From an uncultured Sphingomonadales bacterium (GTDB lineage Bacteria; Pseudomonadota; Alphaproteobacteria; Sphingomonadales; Sphingomonadaceae): a stretch of 40,129 nt of DNA. A model generated the notes under the pieces. That model had not been told where the DNA came from. It made no database searches and was given only the letters and a program-made list of their open reading frames with translations. Shown piece after piece: positions 8,342 to 17,167 of this stretch. The first letter of the stretch is position 1, and every line of letters starts with the position of its first letter. The translations under genes and the position numbers were made by a program. The DNA lies in assembly GCA_903923465.1 (NCBI GenBank), contig CAIXXP010000251.1, positions 1-40,129 of the forward strand, read 5' to 3'.

Positions 8342-9988
8342 ATGAAGCTTCTGGTTCATGGCGTTTGCGCTGCACTGCTGGTTGCGGGCAATATCCAGGC
8401 TGCCATGGCGCATGGCACCGTGCGCTACACGACCGTCTTCATCCCCATGCAAACCGGCCCCGTTGCCCCGCCGCACAACACCGGCGATCCCTCGCTCTAT
8501 CTGCAATGCGACGGCAATCCGGCCCATATGAGCGATGCGGAGAAATTCGCGCGCTTCATGGGGGCCATCACCCTGCTCGGCCTGTTCGCGCCCCGGCCAG
8601 AGGTGCCCGAACCAGCCAAGCGCCTGTTCGCCGAGAAGGGCGTGGACGCTTGCAACCAGTTGATCGACGGTGTCGAGACGCCAACGAAAAAGCTGCCCGA
8701 GAACTTCGTGGCACGGCGCCTGCCGCTGATTCTGGCGCGCGCCGCGCATCAGATCGAGGCCAAGAACTACACCGCCGCCCTCGCCGATGTGAAGAAGGCG
8801 CGCGACGAGGCCAAGGCGGCAGGCCTTGCCGGCAATCCCTATTTCGAGCGCTCGATGGGCCTCTCCTTCAATCTGATGGAAGCCAGCGCCAATGTCGGCT
8901 TGAGCGATTTCGAGGCGGCCCGCAAAGTGGGCCTGGCCTCATTGGCCTTCTCCCGCTGGTCGGTGCTGCCCATGCTGGCCCGCAGGGATTTCGGGTCGGA
9001 CCTGAACACCGGATCGCCTGACGAGGATGCCGCTCGCGAAGGCAGCGACAAGCTGTTCATCACCGACGCCCCCCTCCACGCCATGCTGCTGGAACAACGC
9101 GGCCGCTACGCGGAAGCCGCCGCCCTGCGCGAGGCGATCATCACGCGCGCGGGCATGATCGACAGCACGACAAAACTCGTCTGGCCGCTTGCCGCCGCCG
9201 CGCTGTCGCACGCCATGGCCGGCCAGTGGGACAAGGCCGACGAACGCGCGGAGGGTGCCCGCAAGGCGCTCGACAGCGCGGACCAGGCCGGCAAGCCCGA
9301 TGCCTCACGCGCGCCCACCCTCGAATATCTGGATTTCTACCATGTGCTGAAACTTGCGCATGATGGCCGGATGGACGAGGCCCGCACCCTCTATGCCGCG
9401 CGCAGCGAATGGTCATCGCTCAGCCCCGGCCTGCGCTTCAACGTGTCCGACATGCTGCGCAAGGGCGCCCGCCCCGACCAGTTGACCGGCCCGCTGGCCC
9501 ACAGCGGCGCCGAGCAGTTCAACGCCCAGCGGCAGCTCGCCCTGGCGCAGTTGCTGCAATACAACACCAATAACCAGTCGCTGTTCACCTATATCCTGCC
9601 TTACGCCAGCGTCGAGGATTACGAAAAATTGAGCGACGCCGTGTGGAACCTGAAACAGGAACGCTTCATCAAGAGCGATGCGCTGCCGAACTCGCGCTTC
9701 CATTCCATTTCCGGCGGGCTGACCTATCCGTCGCGCGAGACAATGCTGATCGCGCAGGACGCCATGCTCCTGCACGCCGCGCTGGCCGCCCGCGCGCAAG
9801 GTTTCAAGGGGCTGCTTTATTTCACGACCCGTTCGGTAAATGAAAGTTCGCTGGTCGCCTTCGTCAACCCCGGCCCAGACGTCCCGCCGCAGTTCTATAT
9901 CGACGCCGATGCGGTGATCACGGAACTCCGCCAGCTCATCCCCTCGCCGGAAGACCTCGCCGCCCGCCGCGCCAAACCCGAAAAGTAG
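8342..9988 (+). CDS. Exported helical-repeat (TPR-like) protein of unknown function
   Basis: A 548-residue protein with a clear signal peptide (MKLLVHGVCAALLVAGNIQAAMA, cut before HG), so periplasmic or secreted. The mature part is helix-rich, with TPR-like segments such as AHQIEAKNYTAALADVKKARDEA, LLEQRGRYAEAAALREAI and AGQWDKADERAEGARKAL. The last 100 residues look different, with a strand-like stretch (GLLYFTTRSVNESSLVAFVNPG) and an FYIDADAV segment. The ATG at 8342 has a run of seven G residues upstream as ribosome site. The first half contains two cysteines (LQCDG, DACNQ) that could pair in the periplasm. I do not recognise the family. It stands alone, 144 bp after the isomerase-like gene. 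Confidence 0.8.
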   Translation: MKLLVHGVCAALLVAGNIQAAMAHGTVRYTTVFIPMQTGPVAPPHNTGDPSLYLQCDGNPAHMSDAEKFARFMGAITLLGLFAPRPEVPEPAKRLFAEKGVDACNQLIDGVETPTKKLPENFVARRLPLILARAAHQIEAKNYTAALADVKKARDEAKAAGLAGNPYFERSMGLSFNLMEASANVGLSDFEAARKVGLASLAFSRWSVLPMLARRDFGSDLNTGSPDEDAAREGSDKLFITDAPLHAMLLEQRGRYAEAAALREAIITRAGMIDSTTKLVWPLAAAALSHAMAGQWDKADERAEGARKALDSADQAGKPDASRAPTLEYLDFYHVLKLAHDGRMDEARTLYAARSEWSSLSPGLRFNVSDMLRKGARPDQLTGPLAHSGAEQFNAQRQLALAQLLQYNTNNQSLFTYILPYASVEDYEKLSDAVWNLKQERFIKSDALPNSRFHSISGGLTYPSRETMLIAQDAMLLHAALAARAQGFKGLLYFTTRSVNESSLVAFVNPGPDVPPQFYIDADAVITELRQLIPSPEDLAARRAKPEK

Positions 9989-10385
9989 GGCGCCCCGCCC
10001 GCACCCGCCGCCCCCGGCCAGTCTGACCGCGCCAACCACCCCCGCCTGCGCGATAGCCCGCTTGAGCGGCCCCGTTCGGCGGGAACGGGAACCGCAATCG
10101 GTCTGATTCGCTGTGTCCCGCTTGATGGCGCTTCATGCCACCCGGCCAGCCCATCGCCAGCCCATCGCCAGCCCCATGCCAAATGGTGGGCAGCCAATTC
10201 CCGCGATTGGGATACGCCCCAGGGGGCCTGCGACCTGGGTCCCCCTCGCGTCCCGTTTCACAGCGAGCCCCGTGACAAAGCCCGCCGCGCGTGCCGCCCT
10301 TCGCAAGCCGATCGGCGCAACTTGTCATGAGACTGACAGCATCCCCGCCATTGCGTTTCCGATGCGGCTCGCGCAAAACCGCCCG
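9989..10385. other. Intergenic region upstream of ydbH
   Basis: About 400 bp without a convincing gene. It contains a 7-bp hairpin (CCCGTTC/GAACGGG, 10071-10089) with no U-tract, and a short direct repeat CCAGCCCATCG in two adjacent copies from 10146. The frame of ydbH stays open through 10113-10385 but shows no protein character there. The large minus-strand ORF across this stretch is an antisense shadow of ydbH. Confidence 0.5.
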
Positions 10386-13300
10386 ATGCCCGAGGCTGAT
10401 GCCCCCCCGACGCCCGATCCTGACGTAACCCGGGCAGGCTGGTGCCGCCGCCCTGTCATCGCCGGAACCGCGGGCGCGCTTATCATCGCGGCCTTGGCCG
10501 GGGTGGGCATTTGGCGGGTTGAACTGGCCGACCGGCTCCTCACCCACGAGATTCAGGCGATCCATCTGCCGATGCGGTGGCAGTTGCGCGGTATCGGTCT
10601 GGATGGCGCCGTTGTTGGCCGGGTCAGCATCGGCGATCCAGCCCGCCCCGATCTCACGATTGACCGACTGGAGGTGAAAACCGGGCCAAACGGCATTTCC
10701 CGCGTCACGCTGTGGGGCGTGCGGTTGCATGGCCGCCTCAGCCAAGGGCACCTCGGTTTCGGCAGCCTCGATCCCTTGCTCCACGCCCGCTCCGCGACGC
10801 CTTTCCGCCTGCCCGGCTGGGAACTGCGGGTGATAGACGCCCGCGCGGTGATTGATGGCGATGCCGGTATCATCCGGCTCAGCGCCTCTGGCGCCGGCCC
10901 GCTGCGCGACGGCTTTTCCGGCACGATCTCCGGCAATGCCCCGGCTGTGGCGCTCGGCGGCTGCGCCGGCAAGGGCAACGGGCTTGCGGCGCGAATCACG
11001 ACTGCCGGCAGCCAGCCGCAAATCGATGGCAGGCTCTCCAGCGGGCAATGGGCCTGCGGCGGGGCGGTGTTCGCCCACCCCGGGCTCGCATTCAGCGCCC
11101 GGCTGGCTCCGGCGCTGGATGGCGGGGTCGCCCGGCTTGCACTGGGCCCGCTGAACGGCACCCCCGTCAGGGCGCGGGAGCTGGCGCTGGCCGGCCACTG
11201 GCGCTCGGCGTCCGGTGGCGAAGTGAGCGGCGAGGGCACGATTTCCGGCGACGCGGTCGCCCCCTCGGCGGCCGCGCTGGCCCCGCTGATGCAGGGTGTC
11301 GCCGCAGCCCGGGGCACCCTGGCGGCACCATTGCTCGCCAGCCTCGCCCACACCCTCTCCGTCCAGCAAGGCGCGCGGTTGAGCGGCCATTGGGCCTTGC
11401 GGGACGGCGACCAGGGGTTGACCCTGACCGTGCCGGAAGCCCGGCTCACCGGCCCGCAAGGCGACTGGCTGAGACTTTCTCGGCTGACGCTGAGCCCCGC
11501 CGGGCCGGTGGGCGATTTCGCGGTGGGCGGTGGCCTGCCCGCCCTCAACGGGTCCCTCTCGTCGGCAGGGCGCGGCCCCCATGCGCGGCTGATGGTGGCC
11601 ATGCGCGGTGAAGGCTTCGCCGCCGGGGGCGCGCGTATCACGCTGCCTGCGGTGCAAGTGGTAAAAGCGGCCAATGGGGCGCTGGCCGCGCATGCGGCGG
11701 TGGTCCTTTCCGGGCCGCTGCCGGGCGGCCGGGTGGAAAATCTCGCGCTGTCGCTCAACGGCGGCTGGACTGCCCAAAAGGGGCTGCTGCTGGGCACCAC
11801 CTGCACGCCGGTGCGGGCGGACAGGCTGGTGTTCGGCAGCGTGGCCCTGCGCCAGCCGGCGGCCAGCCTGTGCCCGCTGGCGGAGGCTTTGGTAAAAGTC
11901 GGCGCCGGCCCCACCCGCGTCGGCGGGCAGGTCGTTCGGCTGGCGCTGGCCGGGTCGGTGGCGGGCGAAGCCATGCGCGTGACCAGCGGGCCCTTGGCCC
12001 TCGCCTGGTCCCCAACCGGGCAGGGCATGCTCTCCGCCAAGGGCCTGGCGGTGTCGCTGGGGGCGGGCGGCAGCGCGGGCGGGGGCGCCTCGCGTTTCGC
12101 GCTGGCATCAATTTCGGGCAAGCTCGGCCGCGCGGGATGGGATGGCGCCTTTGCCGGCGCAGACGTCGCGCTCGGCGCCGTCCCGGCGGATCTCGCCAAC
12201 GCCGCCGGGCAGTGGAACTGGAGCAATGGCACCTTGCGGCTGGCTGGCATGGGCTTCCAGTTGAAGGACCGTGCCGCCGACGCGCGGTTTTACCCGTTGG
12301 TTGCGCGCGGCGCCTCGCTGGAATTGCGACAGGGCGTCATCCACGCCGCGGCGACCCTGCACGAGCCGAAAACCGACCGCGAGGTGGCGCGGCTGACGGT
12401 GGTGCACGATCTGTCGGCGAGCAGCGGCCGGCTGGACTTCACCGTGCCCGCCCTGTCCTTCGACAAGCGGCTGCAACCCGAGGGGCTCTCCCCGCTGATG
12501 CTCGGCATCATCGCCAATGCCTCGGGTGCGGTATCTGGCGAGGGCGAGGTCGGCTGGCACGGCGGAAAGCTGACCAGCCACGGCAGTTTCGCCACCTCCG
12601 GGTTCGATTTCGCCGCCCCCTTCGGCCCGGTGAAGGGCCTTTCGGGGCACGTGGTTTTCACCGACCTCCTCGGCATGGTCACCGCGCCCGATCAGCATAT
12701 GCACATCGCCAGCATCAACCCCGGCATCGAGGTAAACGATGGCGAGGTCTCCTTTGCCCTCCAGCCGGGCGGGGTGTTGGCGTTGAACGGGGTGCAGTGG
12801 CCCTTCATCGACGGGCGGCTCCGTCTGCTGCCCATCCGCATGGTGCTCGGCGCTGCCGAGTCGCGCCGTTACGAGCTGGTCATCGAGGGGTTGAACGCGT
12901 CCAAGTTCCTGCAATACCTCGACCTTGCCAACATAAGCGCCACCGGCACCTTCGATGGCCATTTGCCGCTGGTCTTCGAGGGCGGCGTCGGGCGGATCGA
13001 GGGCGGGCTGTTGACGGCGCGACCGGGCGGGGGCAGCATCTCCTATGTCGGCGCGCTCAGCTATCGCGACATGGCGCCGATGGCCAATTATGTTTTCCGC
13101 ATGTTGCGTTCGCTGAAATACACCGACATGCAGATCGGCATGGCAGGCCCGCTGGATGGAGATATTGTAACCCGCATGCAACTGAAGGGGGTGGGACAGG
13201 GGCCGGGAGCCTCGCGCAATTTCCTGAGCCGGCAGATCGCCCGCGTGCCGATCCAGTTCAACATCAACGTCCGCGCGCCGTTTTACCGGATGGTGACCTC

Positions 13301-13520
13301 GTTCAGATCGTTTTCCGACCCCTCGCTGCTGGCCGATCCGCGCACGCTGGGGCTGGTCGGATCGGATGGGCGGCCCCTTCACGTCAAGGCGCCGCTGGAG
13401 ATCAGCTCCAGACCCGCTCTCGCCGGAGACCCCCCACCCACGGGCGAAGCCCGGACACCACCCGCGCCATTGGCGGCGCAACCGGGCATTCAGCCCCCAG
13501 TCAGCGAGCACAGGCCATGA
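10386..13520 (+). CDS. ydbH: YdbH-family intermembrane transport protein (AsmA-like)
   Basis: A large envelope protein of about 1044 residues. After a short N-terminal tail, one transmembrane segment (VIAGTAGALIIAALAGVGIW) anchors it in the inner membrane, and the rest is a long beta-rich periplasmic part. In Escherichia coli YdbH belongs, with TamB and YhdP, to the AsmA-like proteins thought to bridge the periplasm for phospholipid transport to the outer membrane. The C-terminal region (GVQWPFIDGRLRLLP, YELVIEGLNASKFLQYLDLANISATGTFDGHLPLVFEGG) is the conserved YdbH signature. The start is uncertain: ATG 10386 (MPEADAPP) is preferred over ATG 10362, and neither has a strong ribosome site. It overlaps ynbE by ATGA, and the ydbH-ynbE-ydbL order matches E. 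coli, which supports the call. Confidence 0.9.
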   Translation: MPEADAPPTPDPDVTRAGWCRRPVIAGTAGALIIAALAGVGIWRVELADRLLTHEIQAIHLPMRWQLRGIGLDGAVVGRVSIGDPARPDLTIDRLEVKTGPNGISRVTLWGVRLHGRLSQGHLGFGSLDPLLHARSATPFRLPGWELRVIDARAVIDGDAGIIRLSASGAGPLRDGFSGTISGNAPAVALGGCAGKGNGLAARITTAGSQPQIDGRLSSGQWACGGAVFAHPGLAFSARLAPALDGGVARLALGPLNGTPVRARELALAGHWRSASGGEVSGEGTISGDAVAPSAAALAPLMQGVAAARGTLAAPLLASLAHTLSVQQGARLSGHWALRDGDQGLTLTVPEARLTGPQGDWLRLSRLTLSPAGPVGDFAVGGGLPALNGSLSSAGRGPHARLMVAMRGEGFAAGGARITLPAVQVVKAANGALAAHAAVVLSGPLPGGRVENLALSLNGGWTAQKGLLLGTTCTPVRADRLVFGSVALRQPAASLCPLAEALVKVGAGPTRVGGQVVRLALAGSVAGEAMRVTSGPLALAWSPTGQGMLSAKGLAVSLGAGGSAGGGASRFALASISGKLGRAGWDGAFAGADVALGAVPADLANAAGQWNWSNGTLRLAGMGFQLKDRAADARFYPLVARGASLELRQGVIHAAATLHEPKTDREVARLTVVHDLSASSGRLDFTVPALSFDKRLQPEGLSPLMLGIIANASGAVSGEGEVGWHGGKLTSHGSFATSGFDFAAPFGPVKGLSGHVVFTDLLGMVTAPDQHMHIASINPGIEVNDGEVSFALQPGGVLALNGVQWPFIDGRLRLLPIRMVLGAAESRRYELVIEGLNASKFLQYLDLANISATGTFDGHLPLVFEGGVGRIEGGLLTARPGGGSISYVGALSYRDMAPMANYVFRMLRSLKYTDMQIGMAGPLDGDIVTRMQLKGVGQGPGASRNFLSRQIARVPIQFNINVRAPFYRMVTSFRSFSDPSLLADPRTLGLVGSDGRPLHVKAPLEISSRPALAGDPPPTGEARTPPAPLAAQPGIQPPVSEHRP

Positions 13521-13834
13521 ATACACCCAGGTTGATCAACCCCCTTCAGGCGGCAAAGCCTTTCGCGGCAACGCCTTTGGCGGCAACACCTTTGGCGACA
13601 GCGCCTCTCCAAGCCGGCAGGATGGATCGCCGGCGCTGGCAAGGGGCGATAGCAAGTGGAGCGACAATAGCGATGTGCGGGGCGATGTGCGGGGCGCTCT
13701 CGGCCTGTATCACGGTAAACGCGCCGTCCAAGCCGATCGTCATCGAACTCAATATCAACATCAAGCAGGAAGTGGTTTATCGTCTCGCCGCCGATGCGGG
13801 CAAGACGATCGATAGCAACAAGGAAATCTTCTGA
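13517..13834 (+). CDS. ynbE: YnbE-family outer-membrane lipoprotein
   Basis: Small lipoprotein partner of YdbH. The conserved part begins at the lipobox LSAC followed by ITVNAPSKPIVIELNINIKQEVVYRLAADAGKTIDSNKEIF, matching the short YnbE domain that ends in a phenylalanine. From the ATG at 13517, which overlaps the ydbH stop, the product has 105 residues, longer than the usual 60-70, because of an N-terminal stretch (FAATPLAATPLATAPL) made by a 15-bp tandem repeat. An internal ATG at 13622 (MDRRRWQGAIASG) would give a normal lipoprotein signal peptide with basic n-region, so the repeat may lie upstream of the real start. In E. coli YnbE is proposed to form a beta-stacked assembly with the YdbH C-terminus. 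Confidence 0.85.
   Translation: MNTPRLINPLQAAKPFAATPLAATPLATAPLQAGRMDRRRWQGAIASGATIAMCGAMCGALSACITVNAPSKPIVIELNINIKQEVVYRLAADAGKTIDSNKEIF
13550..13609 (+). repeat. Four-unit 15-bp tandem repeat at the start of ynbE
   Basis: Units gcggcaaagcctttc, gcggcaacgcctttg, gcggcaacacctttg and gcgacagcgcctctc lie in exact 15-bp phase and encode A-(A/T)-x-P-(L/F) five-residue units between the annotated start and the signal peptide. Confidence 0.85.
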
Positions 13835-14229
13835 TGCGCACCCGGATCTCTCACAGGGCCTTGCTGGCACTCGCCGGCGGCTGCGCCATCGCCGCGCTGG
13901 TCCCCTCCGCCATGGCCGAGGGGCGCGACCCCGCCTATGCCGCCGCCCGCGCGCGCGGCGATGTGGGCGAAAAGGTCGATGGTTATCTGGGGCTGGTCGG
14001 CGCGGGCGATCCGGCGTTGAAGCGCATGGTGGAAGACCTCAATATCCGGCGCAAGGCGGTCTATGCCGAACACGCGCAGGCCCAGCATGCCACGGTGGAG
14101 GAATATGCCTTCACCTCCGGCTGCCACCTGATCGAGGCCACGGTGCCCGGCGAGAAATACCAGGCCCCGGATGGCACATGGCACGTGCGCACCAGCGCCC
14201 CCCCGCTCCGGGATGCCCGCTGCCCCTAG
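13834..14229 (+). CDS. ydbL: YdbL-family (DUF1318) periplasmic protein
   Basis: A 131-residue exported protein and third member of the ydbH-ynbE-ydbL cluster; in E. coli YdbL is thought to act as a chaperone-like regulator of YdbH-YnbE assembly. The signal peptide is MRTRISHRALLALAGGCAIAALVPSAMA, and the mature part has the family pattern AAARARGDVGEKVDGYLGLV, LNIRRKAVYAEHAQ and a GEKYQAPDGTWHV end. The ATG overlaps the ynbE stop (TGATG), indicating translational coupling. The C-terminus carries two cysteines (SGCHLIEA, DARCP) that could form a disulfide, which I do not remember as typical of the family. Confidence 0.88.
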   Translation: MRTRISHRALLALAGGCAIAALVPSAMAEGRDPAYAAARARGDVGEKVDGYLGLVGAGDPALKRMVEDLNIRRKAVYAEHAQAQHATVEEYAFTSGCHLIEATVPGEKYQAPDGTWHVRTSAPPLRDARCP

Positions 14230-14438
14230 GCCCGGGCGCTCCCGGTTAAGCGCCGGGGTGCGGCCGGGCGGCGGAATGTCTGGCAGGTTTCGACGGGCGC
14301 GGTTCAGGCCGCGACCGTCAGGCACGTTGGCGATTGCCCCGAAGAATCGCATGCTGCCTGGTATGACAGCGCCGTGGCACGCAAGCTGATACCTCAGGTT
14401 GCACTGGCAAAATTGCCGTTCCATCCCCATTTGAGGGT

Positions 14439-15383
14439 ATGGCAACCGATACACCCAAAACGATCGTCTCCATCGTCGGTCTCGACAAGACCTACAACGG
14501 TGGCCACCACGCGCTAAAGTCGGTCGATCTGGAAATCTACCGTGGCGAGATCTTCGCCCTGCTGGGGCCAAACGGTGCCGGGAAGACGACGCTGATCGGC
14601 ATCGTTTGCGGGCTTGTCCGCGCCACCGGCGGCACGGTAATAGCCGACGGCCACGACATCGCGCATGATTATCGCGCCGCGCGGGCGAAGATCGGGCTGG
14701 TGCCGCAGGAATTGTCGACCGACATGTTCGAGACGGTGTGGCACTCGGTGAATTATAGCCGCGGCCTGTTCGGAAAGCCGCGCGACCATGCCCATGTCGA
14801 GCAGGTGCTGCGCGATCTTTCGCTGTGGGAGAAGCGCAACAGCAAGATTGGCGCGCTCTCCGGCGGGATGAAGCGCCGCGTCCTGATCGCGAAGGCCTTG
14901 TCGCACGAGCCGACGATCCTGTTCCTGGACGAGCCGACCGCTGGTGTTCACGTCGAACTGCGCCGCGACATGTGGGAAATGGTCCGTGCCCTGCGCGATC
15001 GGGGCGTCACCATCATCCTCACCACCCATTACATCGAGGAAGCCGAGGAGATGGCTGATCGCATCGGTGTGATCGATGGGGGAAAGATCATTTTGATCGA
15101 GGAGAAGCACGCGCTGATGCAGAAGCTTGGACGGACGCGTGTGACCATCGGATTAAATGAACGGCTCGATGTGATACCCCCGGCGCTGGCCGACGAACGC
15201 CTCGCGCTGGCCGACGATGGGAGGTCGCTGGTGCTCACCCTGATGGGAGAGGACGATGGCGCGACCGGCGCCGCCGATCTGATCAAGCGGCTCAGTGCCG
15301 AGGGCGTCGAATTCCGTTCGATCGATACGGCGAGATCGTCGCTCGAGGATATTTTTGTCGATCTGGTGGAGAAGCGGCCATGA
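14439..15383 (+). CDS. ABC-2 type exporter, ATP-binding subunit (D-loop Asp replaced by His)
   Basis: A 314-residue ATPase of the DrrA/CcmA-like class that energises the permease encoded next to it. Walker [10 protein letters not shown] (about 43-51), signature LSGGM (140-144), Walker B ILFLDEP (160-166) and switch histidine TTHYIEE are intact. The D-loop, expected as AGVD, reads AGVH with His at residue 171; the codon CAC at 14949-14951 differs by one base from GAC. The D-loop aspartate normally couples the two ATP sites, so this may alter the cycle. GAGGGT lies just before the ATG. It overlaps the permease gene by ATGA. Substrate unknown; close relatives are usually annotated only as multidrug or polysaccharide-type exporters. 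Confidence 0.92.
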   Translation: MATDTPKTIVSIVGLDKTYNGGHHALKSVDLEIYRGEIFALLGPNGAGKTTLIGIVCGLVRATGGTVIADGHDIAHDYRAARAKIGLVPQELSTDMFETVWHSVNYSRGLFGKPRDHAHVEQVLRDLSLWEKRNSKIGALSGGMKRRVLIAKALSHEPTILFLDEPTAGVHVELRRDMWEMVRALRDRGVTIILTTHYIEEAEEMADRIGVIDGGKIILIEEKHALMQKLGRTRVTIGLNERLDVIPPALADERLALADDGRSLVLTLMGEDDGATGAADLIKRLSAEGVEFRSIDTARSSLEDIFVDLVEKRP

Positions 15384-16141
15384 ACCTGTACGCGGTGCGC
15401 GCCATCTACACGTTCGAACTGGGTCGCACGATCCGGACCCTGTTTCAGAGTCTGGCCTCGCCGGTGATATCCACGTCGCTGTATTTCATCGTGTTTGGAT
15501 CCGCCATCGGATCACGGATGCATACCATCGACGGCGTCAGCTATGGCGCCTTCATCGTGCCGGGCCTGATCATGCTCGCATTGCTGACAGAGAGTGTTTC
15601 CAACGCTTCGTTCGGCATCTATCTTCCGCGCTTCACCGGCACGATCTACGAATTGCTGTCGGCACCGGTATCGGCGTTCGAGGCGCTGCTGGGCTATGTC
15701 GGCGCGTCGGCAACAAAGTCAGCAATTCTGGGCTTCATCATCCTGGGCACAGCGCGGTTATTCGTCCCGTTCGAGATAATTCATCCCTTTTGGGCATTCG
15801 CGTTTTTGATCCTGATCTCGGTCAGCTTCAGCCTGTTCGGCTTCATCCTGGGGCTATGGGCCGACGGCTTCGAGAAGCTTCAGGTCGTGCCGATCATGAT
15901 CATAACGCCGCTCACATTCCTTGGTGGCACCTTTTATTCGATCTCGATGCTGCCGCCGGCTTGGCAGACCGTTACGATGTTCAACCCGATCGTTTATCTG
16001 GTGAATGGCTTCCGTTGGTCGTTTTATGGCCATTCGGATGTTGGCGTCCTATTCAGCGTGGGCATGATCATCATGTTCATGGCCTTGTGCGTCGCGATCA
16101 TCGCCTGGATCTTCAAGACCGGCTGGCGCCTGCGCACCTGA
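15380..16141 (+). CDS. ABC-2 type exporter, permease subunit
   Basis: A 253-residue integral membrane protein with about six hydrophobic segments, including [54 protein letters not shown] and [16 protein letters not shown]. The segment [44 protein letters not shown] is the ABC-2 signature seen in YadH-like permeases. With the preceding ATPase it would form a dimeric exporter in the inner membrane. The four-base ATGA overlap argues for stoichiometric expression. Substrate cannot be told. Confidence 0.92.
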   Translation: MNLYAVRAIYTFELGRTIRTLFQSLASPVISTSLYFIVFGSAIGSRMHTIDGVSYGAFIVPGLIMLALLTESVSNASFGIYLPRFTGTIYELLSAPVSAFEALLGYVGASATKSAILGFIILGTARLFVPFEIIHPFWAFAFLILISVSFSLFGFILGLWADGFEKLQVVPIMIITPLTFLGGTFYSISMLPPAWQTVTMFNPIVYLVNGFRWSFYGHSDVGVLFSVGMIIMFMALCVAIIAWIFKTGWRLRT

Positions 16142-16492
16142 AAATCGTCGGGCACGACCGCTTTGATGGCCACTGGCGCTGGAGGCCGCTGAGGGCAACA
16201 GCCACTTGACGCGGCGGCGACACGCCGTCCGGGCCCGGCGCCATGGCGGCCATTAGTGCCGCCGCGCCGATTACCGTGTTGCCGCCATCCCTTCGCGTTC
16301 CGCCAGAGGCTCGATCCGGGCGCATTGCCGGGCCGGGTCCGTCCAGTCGCTTCACGCTCCTTGCGCGTGAGCGTGGGTGTCGGAGCATTTGCCTTCAGTT
16401 TTCGAACGGCCCGCACGCCTTCCGCGCGGGCCGCTGGCAACACCGCGCCAATCTGGTAGACGCTGATACACCAACAGATCGGTTCAATCTCA
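16142..16492. other. Intergenic region upstream of the two-component system, with two inverted repeats
   Basis: Some 350 bp without a convincing gene. It contains two perfect inverted repeats close together: CACGCTC/GAGCGTG (16353-16375, 9-base loop) and CGGCCCGC/GCGGGCCG (16407-16433, 11-base loop). They lie between the ABC permease and the response regulator. Neither is followed by a plus-strand U-tract, so they could be operators or parts of a leader rather than a terminator. Confidence 0.5.
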
Positions 16493-17167
16493 ATGCGCTT
16501 GCTTCTTGTCGAGGATGACGCGGCACTGGCTGCCGCGCTGATCGCCGATCTCAACCGGCGCGGCTTTGCGAGTGATGCCGCCGTCAACGGCGAGGATGCC
16601 GCGCACTTCCTCCAAACAAGCCAGTATGGTGCGATGATCCTCGACCTTGGCTTGCCCGATGGCGACGGGCTGGATCTGGTCCGCAAGCTGCGCGCGCAGG
16701 CCGATCCCTTACCGGTATTGGTGCTCACGGCCCGGGGCGATCTGGAATCGCGCATCGTCGGGCTCGAAGCCGGCGCTGACGATTACCTTGCAAAGCCCTT
16801 TTCTCCCGACGAGCTGGTGGCGCGGTTGCGTGCCATCCTGCGGCGCGGAGGCACCTACCAGGGGCGCGAGATCGTGTGCGGCAATCTTGCCTTCGATACC
16901 GACAACACGCAGCTGACGGTTGCAGGACAGTCGGTTGCTGTATCCCCGCGAGAGGCAGCGCTACTGGACCTGTTATTGCGCCGCACAGGCCTCGTTGTTA
17001 CCAAACGCCTCGCGGAGGATCAGTTGTTCGGTGCTCAGGACTTGCTCGGCTCCAACGCCATCGAGGTCTATGTCCATCGCCTGCGGCAGAAGCTCGACGC
17101 GGCGGGCAGTTCGGTGGAGATCGTCACCATTCGCGGTGTCGGCTATCTGCTGAGGCCGGCGGCATGA
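16493..17167 (+). CDS. OmpR/PhoB-family response regulator
   Basis: A 224-residue regulator. The receiver domain has the acidic pocket VEDD, phospho-acceptor Asp51 in LDLGLPDGDG, LTARG and the KPF lysine; the C-terminal winged helix is of OmpR type (AVSPREAALLDLLLRR, SNAIEVYVHRLRQKLD, TIRGVGYLL). It overlaps the sensor kinase gene by ATGA and lies just upstream of the metal-type RND genes, so it most likely controls that efflux system, as CzcR/CusR do. This role is inferred from position. Confidence 0.93.
   Translation: MRLLLVEDDAALAAALIADLNRRGFASDAAVNGEDAAHFLQTSQYGAMILDLGLPDGDGLDLVRKLRAQADPLPVLVLTARGDLESRIVGLEAGADDYLAKPFSPDELVARLRAILRRGGTYQGREIVCGNLAFDTDNTQLTVAGQSVAVSPREAALLDLLLRRTGLVVTKRLAEDQLFGAQDLLGSNAIEVYVHRLRQKLDAAGSSVEIVTIRGVGYLLRPAA

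Noticed and set aside
9936-11777. A 613-residue minus-strand ORF over the ydbH start
   Set aside because: No recognisable protein features; the opposite strand carries the membrane anchor and periplasmic domain of YdbH.
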